From assembly GCF_001990485.1 (NCBI RefSeq), contig NZ_LBFC01000018.1:276797-340796 (forward strand): a stretch of 64,000 nt of DNA, given 5' to 3'. A program made the translations under genes and the position numbers. Of the stretch, positions 54,164-64,000 are shown in pieces. This DNA comes from Thermosipho affectus (GTDB taxonomy: Bacteria > Thermotogota > Thermotogae > Thermotogales > Fervidobacteriaceae). The notes beneath the pieces are model-generated. The model made no database searches. It saw nothing but the letters and a program-made list of their open reading frames with translations, and was not told the origin of the DNA. How positions within the stretch are numbered: the first letter of the stretch is position 1; each line of letters starts with the position of its first letter.

Positions 54164-57100
54164 ACGCCATTTTTTCTTTATCTTTAGTAGCCATTCGAGG
54201 TGTTTCTTCAATTTGTATATTTGCGAACATGTCCAACCCAGTTCCTGCAGGTATTAGTTGTCCTACAATTACGTTTTCTTTTAGACCTAGTAATAGATCT
54301 TCTGAACCTTCAATAGCTGCTTCAGTTAAGACTTGAGGTGTTTGTTGGAAACTTGCTGCACTTAACCATCCAACTCTTTCAAGTGATGCTTTTGTTATTC
54401 TAAGTAATTTTCTCTTGTATTTTATAGGTTCTTTTGGTAATATTTGATAATTTATTACTTCGCCTTCGCCGTTTTGAACAATGATTTCTTTTATTCCCAA
54501 CTTTATAGCTTTTTCAAGTATTTCCTCGGTGACTTCTGCTCCTTCTGGAGCAATTTCAACTATCTGACCATTCTCATCTTCAGCTATTAGGTGTTGATGT
54601 AATATCTTTCCTATTACCCGTTTTCTGTTTGTTTCCACATGTGTATTTCCTTCGAGTAATTCTCTATTTATTCTTTTTACAGTTTGAAGTCTTAAAAGAT
54701 CCCCAGGTAAGTAATCTGTATCACCTGGATCAACAACCTCAACTTTGTCGAGCATTTGTTTTATTATAATCTCAAAATGTTTATCGTGAATATCCACACC
54801 TTGTTCGACGTAGACCTTTTTAATCTCTTTTAGCAAGTAAAGAGCTGTTGCATCAACGTCAAGTGTTTCAAGTATCTTCCTAGGTCTAATTGCGCCTGTA
54901 GATAAAGATTGTCCTGGAAGTACTTTTTGACCTTTGTTTACTGCTACTTTTACCTTTGTTGGAATTTCGTATTCGTGGATATCTCCCGCTTCATCTTCAA
55001 GATAGATTTTTTTCTTACCAGTTTCGTCTTCAACGATATCTTTTACATAACCTTTTACTTTTGAGAATACACCTTCTGGTTCTTTTAGTTTCTTCCTAGC
55101 TTCGAATAGTTCTTCTGCTCTCGGAAGACCTTGTGTAATGTCTGCAGTAGTGGCAATACCACCTGTGTGGAATGTTCTCATTGTAAGCTGTGTGCCTGGC
55201 TCTCCTATTGATTGTGCAGCTACTACACCTACTGATTCACCAACTCCTATTATTTTGTGATTTGAAAGGTCCATACCGTAACATTTTGAACATACGCCAT
55301 GTTCTGATTCACAGGTTAATACAGATCTTACAATTATTTCAGGTCTTACCAATACGGATTTCACGTTGTTTTCTTCTAATATTTTTGCGGTTGTTGGCAT
55401 TATTAATTCTTCATCAACTATTAATTGTTTCATGTCTTTTTGATTTACAATTGTTTCAACTGAAACTTTTCCAACAATTGGATACTCTTTAACTTTTAAA
55501 CTTGTTATGCCAGCATTTCTTGCTTTTCTTATGATATCCCAGTTTACTTCTGTTCCGGCATCGTAATGTATGTCTTCATATATGAAATCATCTATTAGTT
55601 CACAGTAGTTTTCAGGAAGTTCTGGATTTTCAATATTAAGTACTACTTCTCTTGATACAGGAATTCTTACCGAGTAGTTTCCTAAGAATTTTGCATCATC
55701 ATCGTCTATCATAGTATTTCTTGTGTACTGTTTACCATTTTCAGGATTTGTAAGTATGTTATTTGTCTTTGGATCAAATACATCTTTTGCAAGAACTCTT
55801 CCAAATAGGAAGTTTTCTAGCTTTTCAACTGTTAATCCATCACTGCTTTTTAGAACAGTTGCTCTTATACCATTTTGTGTACCACAATCTGTAGTAGTTA
55901 CAACAACTGATTGAGCAACATCGACAAGTCTTCGTGTAAGGTATCCTGCAGAACTTGTCCTTAGTGCTGTATCAGCTGAGCCTTTTCTAGCACCATGGGT
56001 ACTGATAAAGAATTCTAGCACAGAAAGGCCTTCTCTAAAGTTTGAGATAATTGGAATCTCAATAGTTCTTCCAGATGGATCAGCCATAAGACCGCGCATA
56101 CCTGCAAGTTGTTTGAGTTGGTCCTTGTTACCTCTTGCACCTGAATCTACCATTATGTATACTGGGTTAAATGGATCCTTTCCTATATATTTGAATGTAG
56201 CTTCTTGGACTTTTTCTGTCGCATCTGCCCATATTTTTATTGTTTCTCTATATTTTTCTTCATCTGATAGGAATCCTAGAGCAAATAGTTCTTCAACTTC
56301 AGAGATTTTCTTTTTAGCATTTTCAATTATTTCTTTTCTTTCAGGTGAAATGTAAAAATCAGTTATACTTACCGTAAGTCCAGAAATTGTTGCATAGTGA
56401 AATCCTAAATCTTTTATATCATCTAATAGGTCTGCTGTTCTATCAACTCCATATTTTTTGAATGTTTTATAAACCAAATCTTTAATAGCACCTTTTCCAT
56501 ATGTTTTGTTATAATCTCTAAATTCCTTTGGAACAATATTTGTAAATACAAGCCTTCCATATGTGGTTTTAATAACTTTATTATCAACTTTAACAAGTAT
56601 AGGATCGTGGAGATTGATATAACCAAATTCATATGCAAGTTCTGCATCATCTATAGAAGAGAATTTCCATTTTATATTTTCCTTTTCAATTTCATCAAAA
56701 TTTTTGTCAACCATTGTTAAATAATAGACACCTGCTACAATATCTTTTCCAGGCATGGAGATAGGTTTGCCGTGTGCCGGGGAAATTATATTGTACCTTG
56801 AGAGCATCAAGAATTTTGCTTCAGCTTGTGCAGCAGCGGATAGAGGTACATGAACTGCCATCTGGTCGCCGTCAAAGTCTGCATTGAATGGCGGACAAAC
56901 AAGAGGATGCAACTGGATTGCGTTACCTTCGATTAGTTTAGGTTCAAATGCTTGTAATGACATTCTGTGTAATGTAGGTGCCCTGTTGAGAAGTACCGGA
57001 TGCCCTTTGATTATTTCTTCTAGTACTTCATATGCTTGAGGCATTTCTTTTTCAATTATTGCCTTTTTCATTTTTCTTGCTGTTTTGCTTGTTTCATCAT

Positions 57101-59114
57101 CTTTGTTTAAAAGTTCTGCCAAGACAAATGGTTTGAAAAGTTCCATAGCCATTTTCTTTGGAAGACCACATTCGTGAATTTTTAGGTGTGGACCTACAAC
57201 GATAACGGCACGTCCAGAATAATCTACACGTTTACCTAGAAGGTTTCTTCTAAATCTTCCTTTTTTACCTTTTAAAAGGTCAGTAAGTGATTTTAGAGGT
57301 CTTCCGTTTCTATCTGTAACTGCTTTACCCATTCTACCGTTGTATATAAGACTATCTACAGCTTCTTGGAGCATTCTTTTTTCATTTTTGACTATGATTT
57401 CCGGTGAATTCATTTCGTATAATTTTTTTAACCTGTTGTTTCTGTTAATAACTCTTCTGTAAAGGTCATTTAAATCAGTAGTAGCAAATCTCCCACCTTC
57501 AACTTGTATCATAGGTCTAATATCAGGTGGTACCACAGGAATTGCTTCCAAAACCATCCATTCAGGTTTTGTTTCGCTTTTTAATAAATCTTTTACTATT
57601 TTTAATCTCTTTAGAAGTTTTTTGGCTTTACCGCTACTTTTAGAAAGCCTCTTTAATTCTGCTTCTATTTCCGCTTTTAATTTTTCAAGATCTAAATTTT
57701 GGAGAAGTTTCTTTATTGCAGCTGCTCCAGATTCGGCTTCTATCTTTTCTCCATAAAGCGTTTTATATGCGCTGTATTGGTGATCCGTTATTATATCTCC
57801 GACTTTTAAATTAGTTTCAACCGAAACATCATCATCTATTTTTGTAATTACGACTATGGGTCTATCATTTTCCACTTCTGATTCTGCGGTAAACATAGCA
57901 GGATAATGTTGTTCAAATATTTTATATTCTTCAAGTGTTAGATATTCATCTTCAAATAAAAACCTATCTGCGATTGTTTGACCTTCTGAAACTTCATCAC
58001 CATCTTTTACGTAAACAAAGGCACCTTCAAACAAAGGATAATGTTTTTCTTCTACAATATTTTCAACATATACATTTCCGCTTGTTAATACTTCATATTT
58101 CCCATTTTCAAGAGGCCTAATGTTAAGTTCTTTTCCAAAGCTTATTGTCCCACTTACAGATGCAATAACAGCAGGCAAAACTGTTCCATTTGTTAATTGG
58201 TCTCCTTTTTTTACTTTACTACTGTTTGAAATTAAGGGTTTTACGCCATATGGCAAAGAAAAGGTAACAGGCATATCTTTACTTGTAGTAAGAGGTCTAA
58301 CAGTTATAGTATTTGAAATTTCATCTATCTCAATTGTCCCATCAAAAGGGGCATATATTGGGTCAACTTGCATTTCAGAAACAATTTCATCACCTTGATT
58401 TACGTAATCACCGTTTTTCACATTTAAAACCATTCCAGTATACACTCTGTGCTCTGCTCTTGAAATTTTTCTTATATCAATCCAGGTGATTTCTCTATCT
58501 GTATGAGTTTTTTCGTGTCTTATTTTTACTTCACCTGATATATCCGATATAACTGGGGTAGTAGGGGACTTAATGATAACTCCAGGCATTACCTCGAAAT
58601 CTAACTTTTGACTGTAAACTTCATACTCTGTTTGGTAGAGAAGCGACCCTTTGATGAAATCTGTATCTTTGGGATCAGTAACGATTAATATCTTTTCAAT
58701 TATTCTTTTACCACCATAATATATGACGTTTTCAAGTTCTTTCGCTTGAATATCAAGCAACGCTGATAGTATACTTGGACTACTTTTTAAGTACCATACA
58801 TGAACTACTGGGGCAGACAAATCAATATGTCCCATTCTTTTTCTTCTTGCTTCTTTTGATTCGACCCTTACTCCACATCTTTCACACACGGTACCTTCGT
58901 ATTTTTTTCCTTTATATTTACCACATGCACATTCGTAATCTTTTGTTGGACCAAATATTTTTTCACAAAATAAACCATCTTTTTCCGGTTTGAATGTTCT
59001 ATAGTTTATAGTTTCGGGCTTTTTAACTTCACCACTTGACCAACTTCTTATAACTTCTGGTGAAGCAACTTTAACGGTAACTTTAGCGATTTTTCTCTTA
59101 AAAGTTGAACCCAT
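54162..59114 (-). CDS. rpoC: RNA polymerase beta' subunit
   Basis: The 1650-aa subunit has the N-terminal zinc site ([20 protein letters not shown]), the clamp, and the catalytic Mg motif [15 protein letters not shown]. The bridge helix and trigger-loop region ([20 protein letters not shown]) and the second zinc cluster ([13 protein letters not shown]) follow. A long stretch of about residues 155-470 between the clamp parts is extra compared with the E. coli protein. It has repeated short strand units like the sandwich-barrel hybrid insert of Thermotoga and Thermus. The E. coli trigger-loop insert is absent. It follows rpoB by 22 bp. Confidence 0.98.
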   Translation of the reverse strand: MGSTFKRKIAKVTVKVASPEVIRSWSSGEVKKPETINYRTFKPEKDGLFCEKIFGPTKDYECACGKYKGKKYEGTVCERCGVRVESKEARRKRMGHIDLSAPVVHVWYLKSSPSILSALLDIQAKELENVIYYGGKRIIEKILIVTDPKDTDFIKGSLLYQTEYEVYSQKLDFEVMPGVIIKSPTTPVISDISGEVKIRHEKTHTDREITWIDIRKISRAEHRVYTGMVLNVKNGDYVNQGDEIVSEMQVDPIYAPFDGTIEIDEISNTITVRPLTTSKDMPVTFSLPYGVKPLISNSSKVKKGDQLTNGTVLPAVIASVSGTISFGKELNIRPLENGKYEVLTSGNVYVENIVEEKHYPLFEGAFVYVKDGDEVSEGQTIADRFLFEDEYLTLEEYKIFEQHYPAMFTAESEVENDRPIVVITKIDDDVSVETNLKVGDIITDHQYSAYKTLYGEKIEAESGAAAIKKLLQNLDLEKLKAEIEAELKRLSKSSGKAKKLLKRLKIVKDLLKSETKPEWMVLEAIPVVPPDIRPMIQVEGGRFATTDLNDLYRRVINRNNRLKKLYEMNSPEIIVKNEKRMLQEAVDSLIYNGRMGKAVTDRNGRPLKSLTDLLKGKKGRFRRNLLGKRVDYSGRAVIVVGPHLKIHECGLPKKMAMELFKPFVLAELLNKDDETSKTARKMKKAIIEKEMPQAYEVLEEIIKGHPVLLNRAPTLHRMSLQAFEPKLIEGNAIQLHPLVCPPFNADFDGDQMAVHVPLSAAAQAEAKFLMLSRYNIISPAHGKPISMPGKDIVAGVYYLTMVDKNFDEIEKENIKWKFSSIDDAELAYEFGYINLHDPILVKVDNKVIKTTYGRLVFTNIVPKEFRDYNKTYGKGAIKDLVYKTFKKYGVDRTADLLDDIKDLGFHYATISGLTVSITDFYISPERKEIIENAKKKISEVEELFALGFLSDEEKYRETIKIWADATEKVQEATFKYIGKDPFNPVYIMVDSGARGNKDQLKQLAGMRGLMADPSGRTIEIPIISNFREGLSVLEFFISTHGARKGSADTALRTSSAGYLTRRLVDVAQSVVVTTTDCGTQNGIRATVLKSSDGLTVEKLENFLFGRVLAKDVFDPKTNNILTNPENGKQYTRNTMIDDDDAKFLGNYSVRIPVSREVVLNIENPELPENYCELIDDFIYEDIHYDAGTEVNWDIIRKARNAGITSLKVKEYPIVGKVSVETIVNQKDMKQLIVDEELIMPTTAKILEENNVKSVLVRPEIIVRSVLTCESEHGVCSKCYGMDLSNHKIIGVGESVGVVAAQSIGEPGTQLTMRTFHTGGIATTADITQGLPRAEELFEARKKLKEPEGVFSKVKGYVKDIVEDETGKKKIYLEDEAGDIHEYEIPTKVKVAVNKGQKVLPGQSLSTGAIRPRKILETLDVDATALYLLKEIKKVYVEQGVDIHDKHFEIIIKQMLDKVEVVDPGDTDYLPGDLLRLQTVKRINRELLEGNTHVETNRKRVIGKILHQHLIAEDENGQIVEIAPEGAEVTEEILEKAIKLGIKEIIVQNGEGEVINYQILPKEPIKYKRKLLRITKASLERVGWLSAASFQQTPQVLTEAAIEGSEDLLLGLKENVIVGQLIPAGTGLDMFANIQIEETPRMATKDKEKMA

Positions 59115-59136
59115 TTTTTTCCCTCCTTATGGGGCA

Positions 59137-62100
59137 TTATAACTTTTCAATATCTATCTCATTACCTTCTTCATCGTATACTCTAACATCTAGAGCGATT
59201 CCCCTTAGTTCTCTTATAAGCACTTTGAAACTTTCAGGAAGACCAGGTTCTGGTATATTGTTCCCTTTCATTATTGCTTTGTATACTTCATTTCTTCCCC
59301 TGATATCGTCACTTTTTACCGTTAACATTTCGTTTAGAGTGTGTGCAGCACCATATGCTTCTAATGCCCACACTTCCATTTCACCAAATCTTTGACCGCC
59401 AAATTGTGCCTTACCGCCAAGTGGTTGTTGGTGAATAAGTGAGTATGGACCTGTGGATCTTGCATGTATTTTATCCCTTGCTATGTGAATGAGCTTCATT
59501 ACATACATGTAACCTACCAAGATAGGATGATCAAATTCTTTTCCAGTTCTACCATCGCGCAAAATTACTTTTCCAGACGGATTTTTTTCATTATCACCTG
59601 CTTCAAGTCCCATTTTTTTTCTTGCTTTATATAGCTCAGGTAAGATATCTTTTTCTTTTGCACCATCAAATACGGGAGTTGCAAACCATCTATTTGTTAG
59701 AACTGCTAACCATCCAAGACTTGTTTCTAGTATTTGTCCAACATTCATACGTGATGGAACACCAAGAGGACTTAATACTACTTGTACAGGTGTACCATCT
59801 GGTAAGAATGGCATATCCTCTTTTGGCAATATCTTTGAAACGACACCTTTGTTACCATGTCTTCCTGCTAATTTATCACCGACTTCAAGGGGTTTCCTGA
59901 TTGCAACATATACTCTTATTAATTTGTTAACACCTGGGCCTAAATCTCCATCTTTTTCCTTATCAAAAACGTGAACAGCAATTACCCTTCCTTCTATTCC
60001 ATGTGGAACCCTTAACGAAGTATCTTTTACTTCTTTACCTTTTTCTCCAAAAACTGATCTTATTATTTTTTCTTCTGGGGTTGTATCACTTTCACTTTTT
60101 GGTGTTACTTTACCAACTAAAATATCTGTTTCCTGTACGTATGCGCCTATTCTGACAATACCATCTTCATCCAAATTTCTTAGTTTTTCCTTACTAACAT
60201 TGGGAATATCAGGTGTTATTTCTTCAGGACCAAGTCTTGTATCTCTTGCTGTTGTTTCATACACTTCAATATGTATGGAAGTATACGTTTCTTTTTCTAA
60301 AAGTTCTTCGCTTATTAAAATAGCATCTTCAAAGTTGTAACCTTCCCAAGGTACAAAAGCCACAAGTACGTTTTTTCCAAGGGCTAATTCTCCCATATCT
60401 GTTGCAGGACCATCTGCTATTGGTTCGTCTTTTTTGACAAACTCTCCAACATTAACTATAGGTCTTTGATTAATACAAGTATCTTGGTTCGTTCTTGTGA
60501 ATTTCATGAGTTCGTATATATCAAGAATTGGATTTCCCATAGAATCGTACATTTCTTTTCCATTTTTATCTATTCTGTGTATAATTATCTTTCTTGCATC
60601 TACTTTTTTAACTATTCCATCGTGTTTTGCAAGGATAAGAGTACCAGAATACTTTGCAGCGTTCCATTCCATTCCTGTACCTACTCTAGGTGCTTCAGTT
60701 TCAATCAATGGAACACCTTGTCTTTGCATGTTAGACCCCATTAACGCTCTGTTCGCGTCGTCGTGTTCTAGGAATGGAATTAAAGAAGTGGAAACACTAA
60801 CGATCTGGTTAGGAGCAACATCTAAAAATTGTACGTTGTTTTTATTCACGTAAAGTACTTTTTCTTCGTATCTTACAGTAACATTTTCTGGAATGATATT
60901 TCCATTTTCATCAACAGGAGTTGTTGAAGGTGCTATTTTGTAATTTTCTTCTTCATCTGCTGTTAAATAGACTACCTCATTAGTAACTTTACCTTTTACT
61001 ACTTTAACGTAAGGTGTTATCAAAAATCCGTATTTATCTATTGAAGAGTAGACTGATAAAGAGGTAATAAGACCTATGTTTGCACCTTCAGGTGTTTCAA
61101 TAGGACACATTCTTCCATAATGGGAATGGTGGACGTCACGTACTTCGAATCTTGCGCGTTCTCTTTTTAAACCTCCAGGTCCAACGGCAGTTAACCTTCT
61201 TTTGTGTGTTAATTCTGCAAGTGGATTAGTTTGATCCATAAATTGTGAAAGTGGATTTGTTGCAAAAAATGAATTTATCGTTGCAATAATTGATTTAACG
61301 TTAATTAAGCTTTGTACTGAAATTTTATCAAGTGATGTATATGTTGCAAGTTTTTCTTGAATCATGAAAACAGCTTTTGAAAATGCCCTTTCAAATTCGA
61401 TTCTTATAAGTTCACCAACGGTTCTTACTCTTTTGTTTCCTAGATGATCTTTTGTATCCATAGTTCCAGGGTGTTTGTCTATTTCTATTAAATTTCTTGA
61501 TGCGAGCACGATGTCCATTGGAGTTAAAACGTTTGAAGTTTCTGTATACTTAGTATTTTCAACTTCTTCGGATTTTTTTCCTTCGACATCTATCAAGTAT
61601 TTTCTATAAGCTTCTTCGAGTCTGTTATTCATTTTGAATCTTCCGACTTCTGAAAGTTCAAACCTTTCTTCGTTGAAATAAAGGTTTTTTAAGAATATTT
61701 TTGCGGCATTTATTCTTGGAAGTTCACCAGGTCTTAATTTTCTGAAGATTTCTATATATGCTCTATTTTCTTCTACATTTTCTCCATACATATGTTTTAA
61801 TTTTTCTAAAGTATTTACCGCATATCTGTGAGCAACTTTAATCTTTTCGATATTTGAATTGGAAAGTTTTTCAATAAGTCCTTGTGTAATAACATCTCCA
61901 CGTTTTGCCAATATTTCGCCGTTTTTCATTTTAACATCTTCAAGTATTACAAGTCCTTCTGAATGTAATAAAGTATATTCGTCTTCAACATCGATCCAAT
62001 GTGGGAACAACGATAGTAATTCCAAGTCATCTCCATATCCAAGTGCTTTTAGGAGTAAAAATAAATTTATCCTTCTTTTTCTATCAATTCTTGCGTAGAA

Positions 62101-62655
62101 TACCTCATCGTTTAAATTGAGTAATATTTCAAGCCAAGCACCTCTTACTGGTAAAAAGTGGGCAACGTATATAGGTCTTGTCCCAGAAGTTTTTTTGGCT
62201 TCTTCCACAAAATAAATTCCAGGGCTTCTTACTAATTGATTTACAACTACCCTCTCTGCTCCGTTGATTATGAAGGTAGTTCTTGGAGTCATGTAAGGAA
62301 TATAGCCAAGAAATGCTTCTTCTTCAATCATTTCGTTAGTACTGTTATCAGTTATACGAACTGTTGTATAAACCGGAACAGTATAAGTTAATAGTCGTTC
62401 TTTACATTCTTGAACAGTGTTTTGAGGTTCTCCGATTCTTACAGAGATAAATTCCAGGGAGAATCCCTTTTCTTTTCTTAGATCGGATTTTGATGAAGTT
62501 ATGGGTGAGAATTTTTTGAGAACCTTAAGTATCCCATTCTCGAGGAAATCTTGGTAAGATTTTGTCTGTATTTCCACGAGGTTGGGAACTGGGATAGGTG
62601 CTTGGACCCTACCAAATGAATAGCGGGTCCTTTTTCCACTTTTAATTTCTTTCAT
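59137..62655 (-). CDS. rpoB: RNA polymerase beta subunit
   Basis: The 1172-aa subunit begins [20 protein letters not shown] and contains the rifampicin region ([19 protein letters not shown], then [20 protein letters not shown]). The basic active-site segment [14 protein letters not shown] and the C-terminal switch [20 protein letters not shown] follow. The rif-region residues here are the usual sensitive ones (Q, D, H, R, S, L). Length is as in Thermotogae and Firmicutes. AGGTGATAGG precedes the ATG. A stem-loop lies between it and rplL. Confidence 0.99.
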   Translation of the reverse strand: MKEIKSGKRTRYSFGRVQAPIPVPNLVEIQTKSYQDFLENGILKVLKKFSPITSSKSDLRKEKGFSLEFISVRIGEPQNTVQECKERLLTYTVPVYTTVRITDNSTNEMIEEEAFLGYIPYMTPRTTFIINGAERVVVNQLVRSPGIYFVEEAKKTSGTRPIYVAHFLPVRGAWLEILLNLNDEVFYARIDRKRRINLFLLLKALGYGDDLELLSLFPHWIDVEDEYTLLHSEGLVILEDVKMKNGEILAKRGDVITQGLIEKLSNSNIEKIKVAHRYAVNTLEKLKHMYGENVEENRAYIEIFRKLRPGELPRINAAKIFLKNLYFNEERFELSEVGRFKMNNRLEEAYRKYLIDVEGKKSEEVENTKYTETSNVLTPMDIVLASRNLIEIDKHPGTMDTKDHLGNKRVRTVGELIRIEFERAFSKAVFMIQEKLATYTSLDKISVQSLINVKSIIATINSFFATNPLSQFMDQTNPLAELTHKRRLTAVGPGGLKRERARFEVRDVHHSHYGRMCPIETPEGANIGLITSLSVYSSIDKYGFLITPYVKVVKGKVTNEVVYLTADEEENYKIAPSTTPVDENGNIIPENVTVRYEEKVLYVNKNNVQFLDVAPNQIVSVSTSLIPFLEHDDANRALMGSNMQRQGVPLIETEAPRVGTGMEWNAAKYSGTLILAKHDGIVKKVDARKIIIHRIDKNGKEMYDSMGNPILDIYELMKFTRTNQDTCINQRPIVNVGEFVKKDEPIADGPATDMGELALGKNVLVAFVPWEGYNFEDAILISEELLEKETYTSIHIEVYETTARDTRLGPEEITPDIPNVSKEKLRNLDEDGIVRIGAYVQETDILVGKVTPKSESDTTPEEKIIRSVFGEKGKEVKDTSLRVPHGIEGRVIAVHVFDKEKDGDLGPGVNKLIRVYVAIRKPLEVGDKLAGRHGNKGVVSKILPKEDMPFLPDGTPVQVVLSPLGVPSRMNVGQILETSLGWLAVLTNRWFATPVFDGAKEKDILPELYKARKKMGLEAGDNEKNPSGKVILRDGRTGKEFDHPILVGYMYVMKLIHIARDKIHARSTGPYSLIHQQPLGGKAQFGGQRFGEMEVWALEAYGAAHTLNEMLTVKSDDIRGRNEVYKAIMKGNNIPEPGLPESFKVLIRELRGIALDVRVYDEEGNEIDIEKL

Positions 62656-62722
62656 CCTATCACCTCAGTTAGAAAAATTTAGGGGGGTAAAATTACACCA
62701 ATTATATATTAAAACACAAAAA

Positions 62723-62752
62723 AACCCCCTACACAATACTGTGTACGGGGTT
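62723..62752 (-). terminator. Attenuator-like stem-loop between rplL and rpoB
   Basis: AACCCCGTACACA and TGTGTAGGGGGTT pair with one mismatch around a four-base loop, followed by TTTTT in the mRNA sense. It lies 38 bp after rplL and about 68 bp before rpoB, the usual place for partial termination that sets the ratio of L7/L12 to polymerase. Confidence 0.78.
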
Positions 62753-62790
62753 GATACAAAATCTTTTCTTTTTAGAAACTTATGTTACTA

Positions 62791-63180
62791 TTATTTAAGT
62801 TCTACTTCTGCTCCAGCTTCTTCAAGTTTTTTCTTGATTTCTTCTGCTTCGTCTTTGTTAATGCCTTGTTTAATAACAGCATCAGGTGTGCCTGCTTTTT
62901 CAACTAATTCTTTTGCTTCTTTAAGTCCAAGACCTGTGATTTCTCTTACTACTTTTATAACGTTAATCTTCTTTGCACCGAAGCTCTTGAGTACTACATC
63001 AAATTCTGTTTTTTCTTCTGCTGCTGCACCTCCACCTGCAGCTGCACCTGCGACTGGCATTGCCATTACTGGTGCGGAAGCACTTACACCGAATTTGTCT
63101 TCTAACATCTTTACAAGTTCTGCAAGTTCTGCAACTGTTAATTGTTCAATTTCATTTACAATTTGTTCTAATTTTTCCAT
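62791..63180 (-). CDS. rplL: 50S ribosomal protein L7/L12
   Basis: The 129-aa stalk protein has the N-terminal dimerisation helix ([20 protein letters not shown]). An Ala-rich hinge (about 35-55) and the C-terminal factor-binding domain ([40 protein letters not shown]) follow. AGGAGGTG precedes the ATG. It is 18 bp after rplJ. Confidence 0.98.
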   Translation of the reverse strand: MEKLEQIVNEIEQLTVAELAELVKMLEDKFGVSASAPVMAMPVAGAAAGGGAAAEEKTEFDVVLKSFGAKKINVIKVVREITGLGLKEAKELVEKAGTPDAVIKQGINKDEAEEIKKKLEEAGAEVELK

Positions 63181-63198
63181 GAATAAACACCTCCTGAA

Positions 63199-63741
63199 TT
63201 ATTCTGATTTTTTATCCTTAATAGCATTAAGAGCATAAAGTAAGCTTTTAAGAGCGCCTGAAAGTACGTTAACAAATCCTCTAATTGGTCCTTGTACTCC
63301 ACTAACAACCATTGCAAGAAGCTGTTCCTTGGATGGAAGTTTGGAAAGATTTTCCACTTCGTCTGCTCCGAAGAATTTACCATCTAAATAAAGACCTTTA
63401 AAGGATGGGAGTCCTTTCATTTCTTTTGAAAAATCGTAGATAATCTTGATAGCTTCTATTGGGTCACCATCTTCAACGTATAGTATTGCAAGTGGTCCCG
63501 AAAAAACGTCTTCGATTTCCTCTACGTTGTATCCAGCCTTTTTTAATGCAAGATACGCAACACTATTCTTGATAACTCTGTACCTTGCGCCATCTGCTAA
63601 TTTTTCTCTTAAATTTCTTCTTAGTTTTGTAATTTGCTCAACGTTTAATCCTTTATAATCTGAAAAAAGGATTAGCGAGGATTTTTCAAATACATCGCTT
63701 AATTCTTCAACAAGTTGCTCTTTTTGTTTTCTTGTCAGCAA
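63199..63741 (-). CDS. rplJ: 50S ribosomal protein L10
   Basis: The 180-aa protein has the N-terminal rRNA-binding part (EELSDVFEKSSLILFSDYKG and TKLRRNLREKL) and the C-terminal helix that carries L7/L12 dimers. I place the start at TTG 63741, eight bases after AGGAGG. The GTG at 63750 overlaps the ribosome site. L10 is expected to regulate its own operon by binding the leader just upstream. Confidence 0.96.
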   Translation of the reverse strand: MLTRKQKEQLVEELSDVFEKSSLILFSDYKGLNVEQITKLRRNLREKLADGARYRVIKNSVAYLALKKAGYNVEEIEDVFSGPLAILYVEDGDPIEAIKIIYDFSKEMKGLPSFKGLYLDGKFFGADEVENLSKLPSKEQLLAMVVSGVQGPIRGFVNVLSGALKSLLYALNAIKDKKSE

Positions 63742-63755
63742 TTCTGTCACCTCCT

Positions 63756-63868
63756 AAAAAAAATAAACGACCTCGGGTACCTCCGAGGCAAAAAACAAGG
63801 AAGAAACTCTTCCTCTTCTGCCTCGGGCAGGCGGCACAAGCCATTATCTAACCTACCGTCTTCAGCAT
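63756..63868 (-). promoter_or_regulatory. L10 leader RNA with terminator/antiterminator switch
   Basis: The transcript leader matches the L10 leader class: the GCTGAAGACGGTAGGTTAG region, a GC-rich kinked part, then an AGGAAGA/TCTTCCT hairpin (63798-63804 with 63808-63814). CCGAGGC (sense strand, fwd 63820-63826) can pair with GCCUCGG (fwd 63783-63789). The same GCCUCGG can instead pair with CCGAGG (fwd 63771-63776) to form a terminator followed by a U-rich tail (eight T at fwd 63756-63763). The two folds exclude each other. L10 or L10-L12 complex binding should decide between them. Confidence 0.82.
63771..63788 (-). terminator. Leader terminator (attenuator) of the rplJ operon
   Basis: The stem CCTCGG/CCGAGG has a loop of six bases, followed in the mRNA sense by TCGTTTATTTTTTTT. 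It is the OFF state of the L10 leader. Confidence 0.75.
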
Positions 63869-63875
63869 CGCCTAA

Positions 63876-63903
63876 ATTTTATCATATATTTTTCTTTTTA
63901 CAA
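63876..63903 (-). promoter_or_regulatory. Promoter of rplJ-rplL-rpoB-rpoC
   Basis: TTGTAA (63898-63903), a 16-bp spacer and TAAAAT (63876-63881) on the minus strand place the start about 8-10 bp before the L10 leader. Confidence 0.7.
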
Positions 63904-63928
63904 GTATATATTGTGTAAACAATATGTA

Positions 63929-63961
63929 AAAATAAAGTGGGCATTTTGCCCACTTTATTTT
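63929..63961 (-). terminator. Terminator before the rplJ operon
   Basis: The 14-bp stem (arm AAAATAAAGTGGGC) has a five-base loop and A/T tails on both sides. It ends the upstream ribosomal gene, so rplJ is transcribed from its own promoter. Confidence 0.82.
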
Positions 63962-63972
63962 TAAACTAACTA

Positions 63973-64000
63973 TTATCTTAACAATTGCAATACATTTTGT
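63973..64000 (-). CDS. rplA: C-terminal end of an upstream gene, probably ribosomal protein L1
   Basis: Only eight codons are visible. The frame reading QNVLQLLR followed by TAA lies 12 bp before a terminator. The L11-L1-L10-L12-rpoB-rpoC order and position make rplA the likely gene. Another frame is also open in these few bases, so the call rests mainly on context. Confidence 0.45.

Noticed and set aside
54055..64000. Several 60-100 codon plus-strand frames opposite rpoC and rpoB
   Set aside because: They mirror conserved polymerase motifs on the minus strand and lack ribosome sites. Composition is Leu/Phe/Ser-rich as expected for antisense of AT-rich genes.

Overview
The window is 64 kb of AT-rich (roughly 30% G+C), gene-dense bacterial chromosome. 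It most likely comes from the Thermotogales, and Thermosipho or a close relative is my best guess. The case for this is a PolC-type replicative polymerase, SpoVS, a long RpoC (1650 aa) with a lineage-type N-terminal insertion, an L27 with a cleavable leader next to its Prp protease, an S-component riboflavin transporter inside a ribosomal operon, AG-rich Shine-Dalgarno sites with many TTG/GTG starts, and the low G+C. The genus is inference; no rRNA gene is present to confirm it.

Layout. Positions 1-3541 (+) hold the 3' three quarters of mutS and a membrane HD-GYP phosphodiesterase. Positions 3535-7207 (-) are an operon of an L-cysteine desulfidase-like Fe-S enzyme, the tRNA thiolase TtuA, two small membrane or coiled-coil proteins and an AMMECR1 protein. 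Then come a secreted OB-fold/GATase-like protein (+), an FGGY sugar kinase (-) and a divergent KamA-family radical SAM enzyme (-). A 364-bp gap at 11628-11991 carries a promoter flanked by two copies of a palindromic element. It leads into an envelope module (+): RND/MMPL transporter, LolA-like carrier, exported beta-rich protein, then a PHB-regulator-domain protein and a hexapeptide acyltransferase. Positions 17779-28412 (-) run through a single-domain chromate transporter, topA, an OB-HD nuclease, alr, rpmB, a large FtsX-type permease, rpoD and dnaG. Positions 28482-30884 (-) are one ribosomal operon (rplU-prp-rpmA-ribU-rplM-rpsI) with an L21-type leader and a terminator.

Positions 30957-38898 hold a DUF3298-type exported protein (-), then an MFS transporter, ruvC, polC, spoVS, a small conserved protein and a DUF1385 membrane protein (+). 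Positions 38926-41162 (-) are lysA and an M20 amidohydrolase (DAP/lysine). Positions 41259-48972 (+) are pheS, truB, a divergent YchF, a DUF370 protein, a B12-binding radical SAM enzyme, a nitrilase-family hydrolase, a ZIP transporter, a Gfo/Idh/MocA oxidoreductase and a HAD phosphatase. Positions 48946-52812 (-) form a three-gene sensory operon: tandem periplasmic binding protein, histidine kinase, and REC-HD-GYP regulator. An amidohydrolase follows. Positions 54162-64000 (-) are the end of rplA, an L10 leader, then rplJ-rplL-rpoB-rpoC.

Most of the window is core housekeeping DNA. No CRISPR array, insertion sequence, prophage, tRNA or rRNA gene was seen. The points most worth a second look are regulatory or decoding-related. 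They are the alanine racemase with no legal start codon next to a G6 run, a hairpin lodged between a strong Shine-Dalgarno and the TTG start of the ychF-like gene, a paired palindromic operator before the RND module, a visible terminator/antiterminator switch in the L10 leader, and the cysteine desulfidase-TtuA gene pair. A KamA homologue lacking the expected lysine-site sequence is also notable. I saw no obvious new defence or mobile system.
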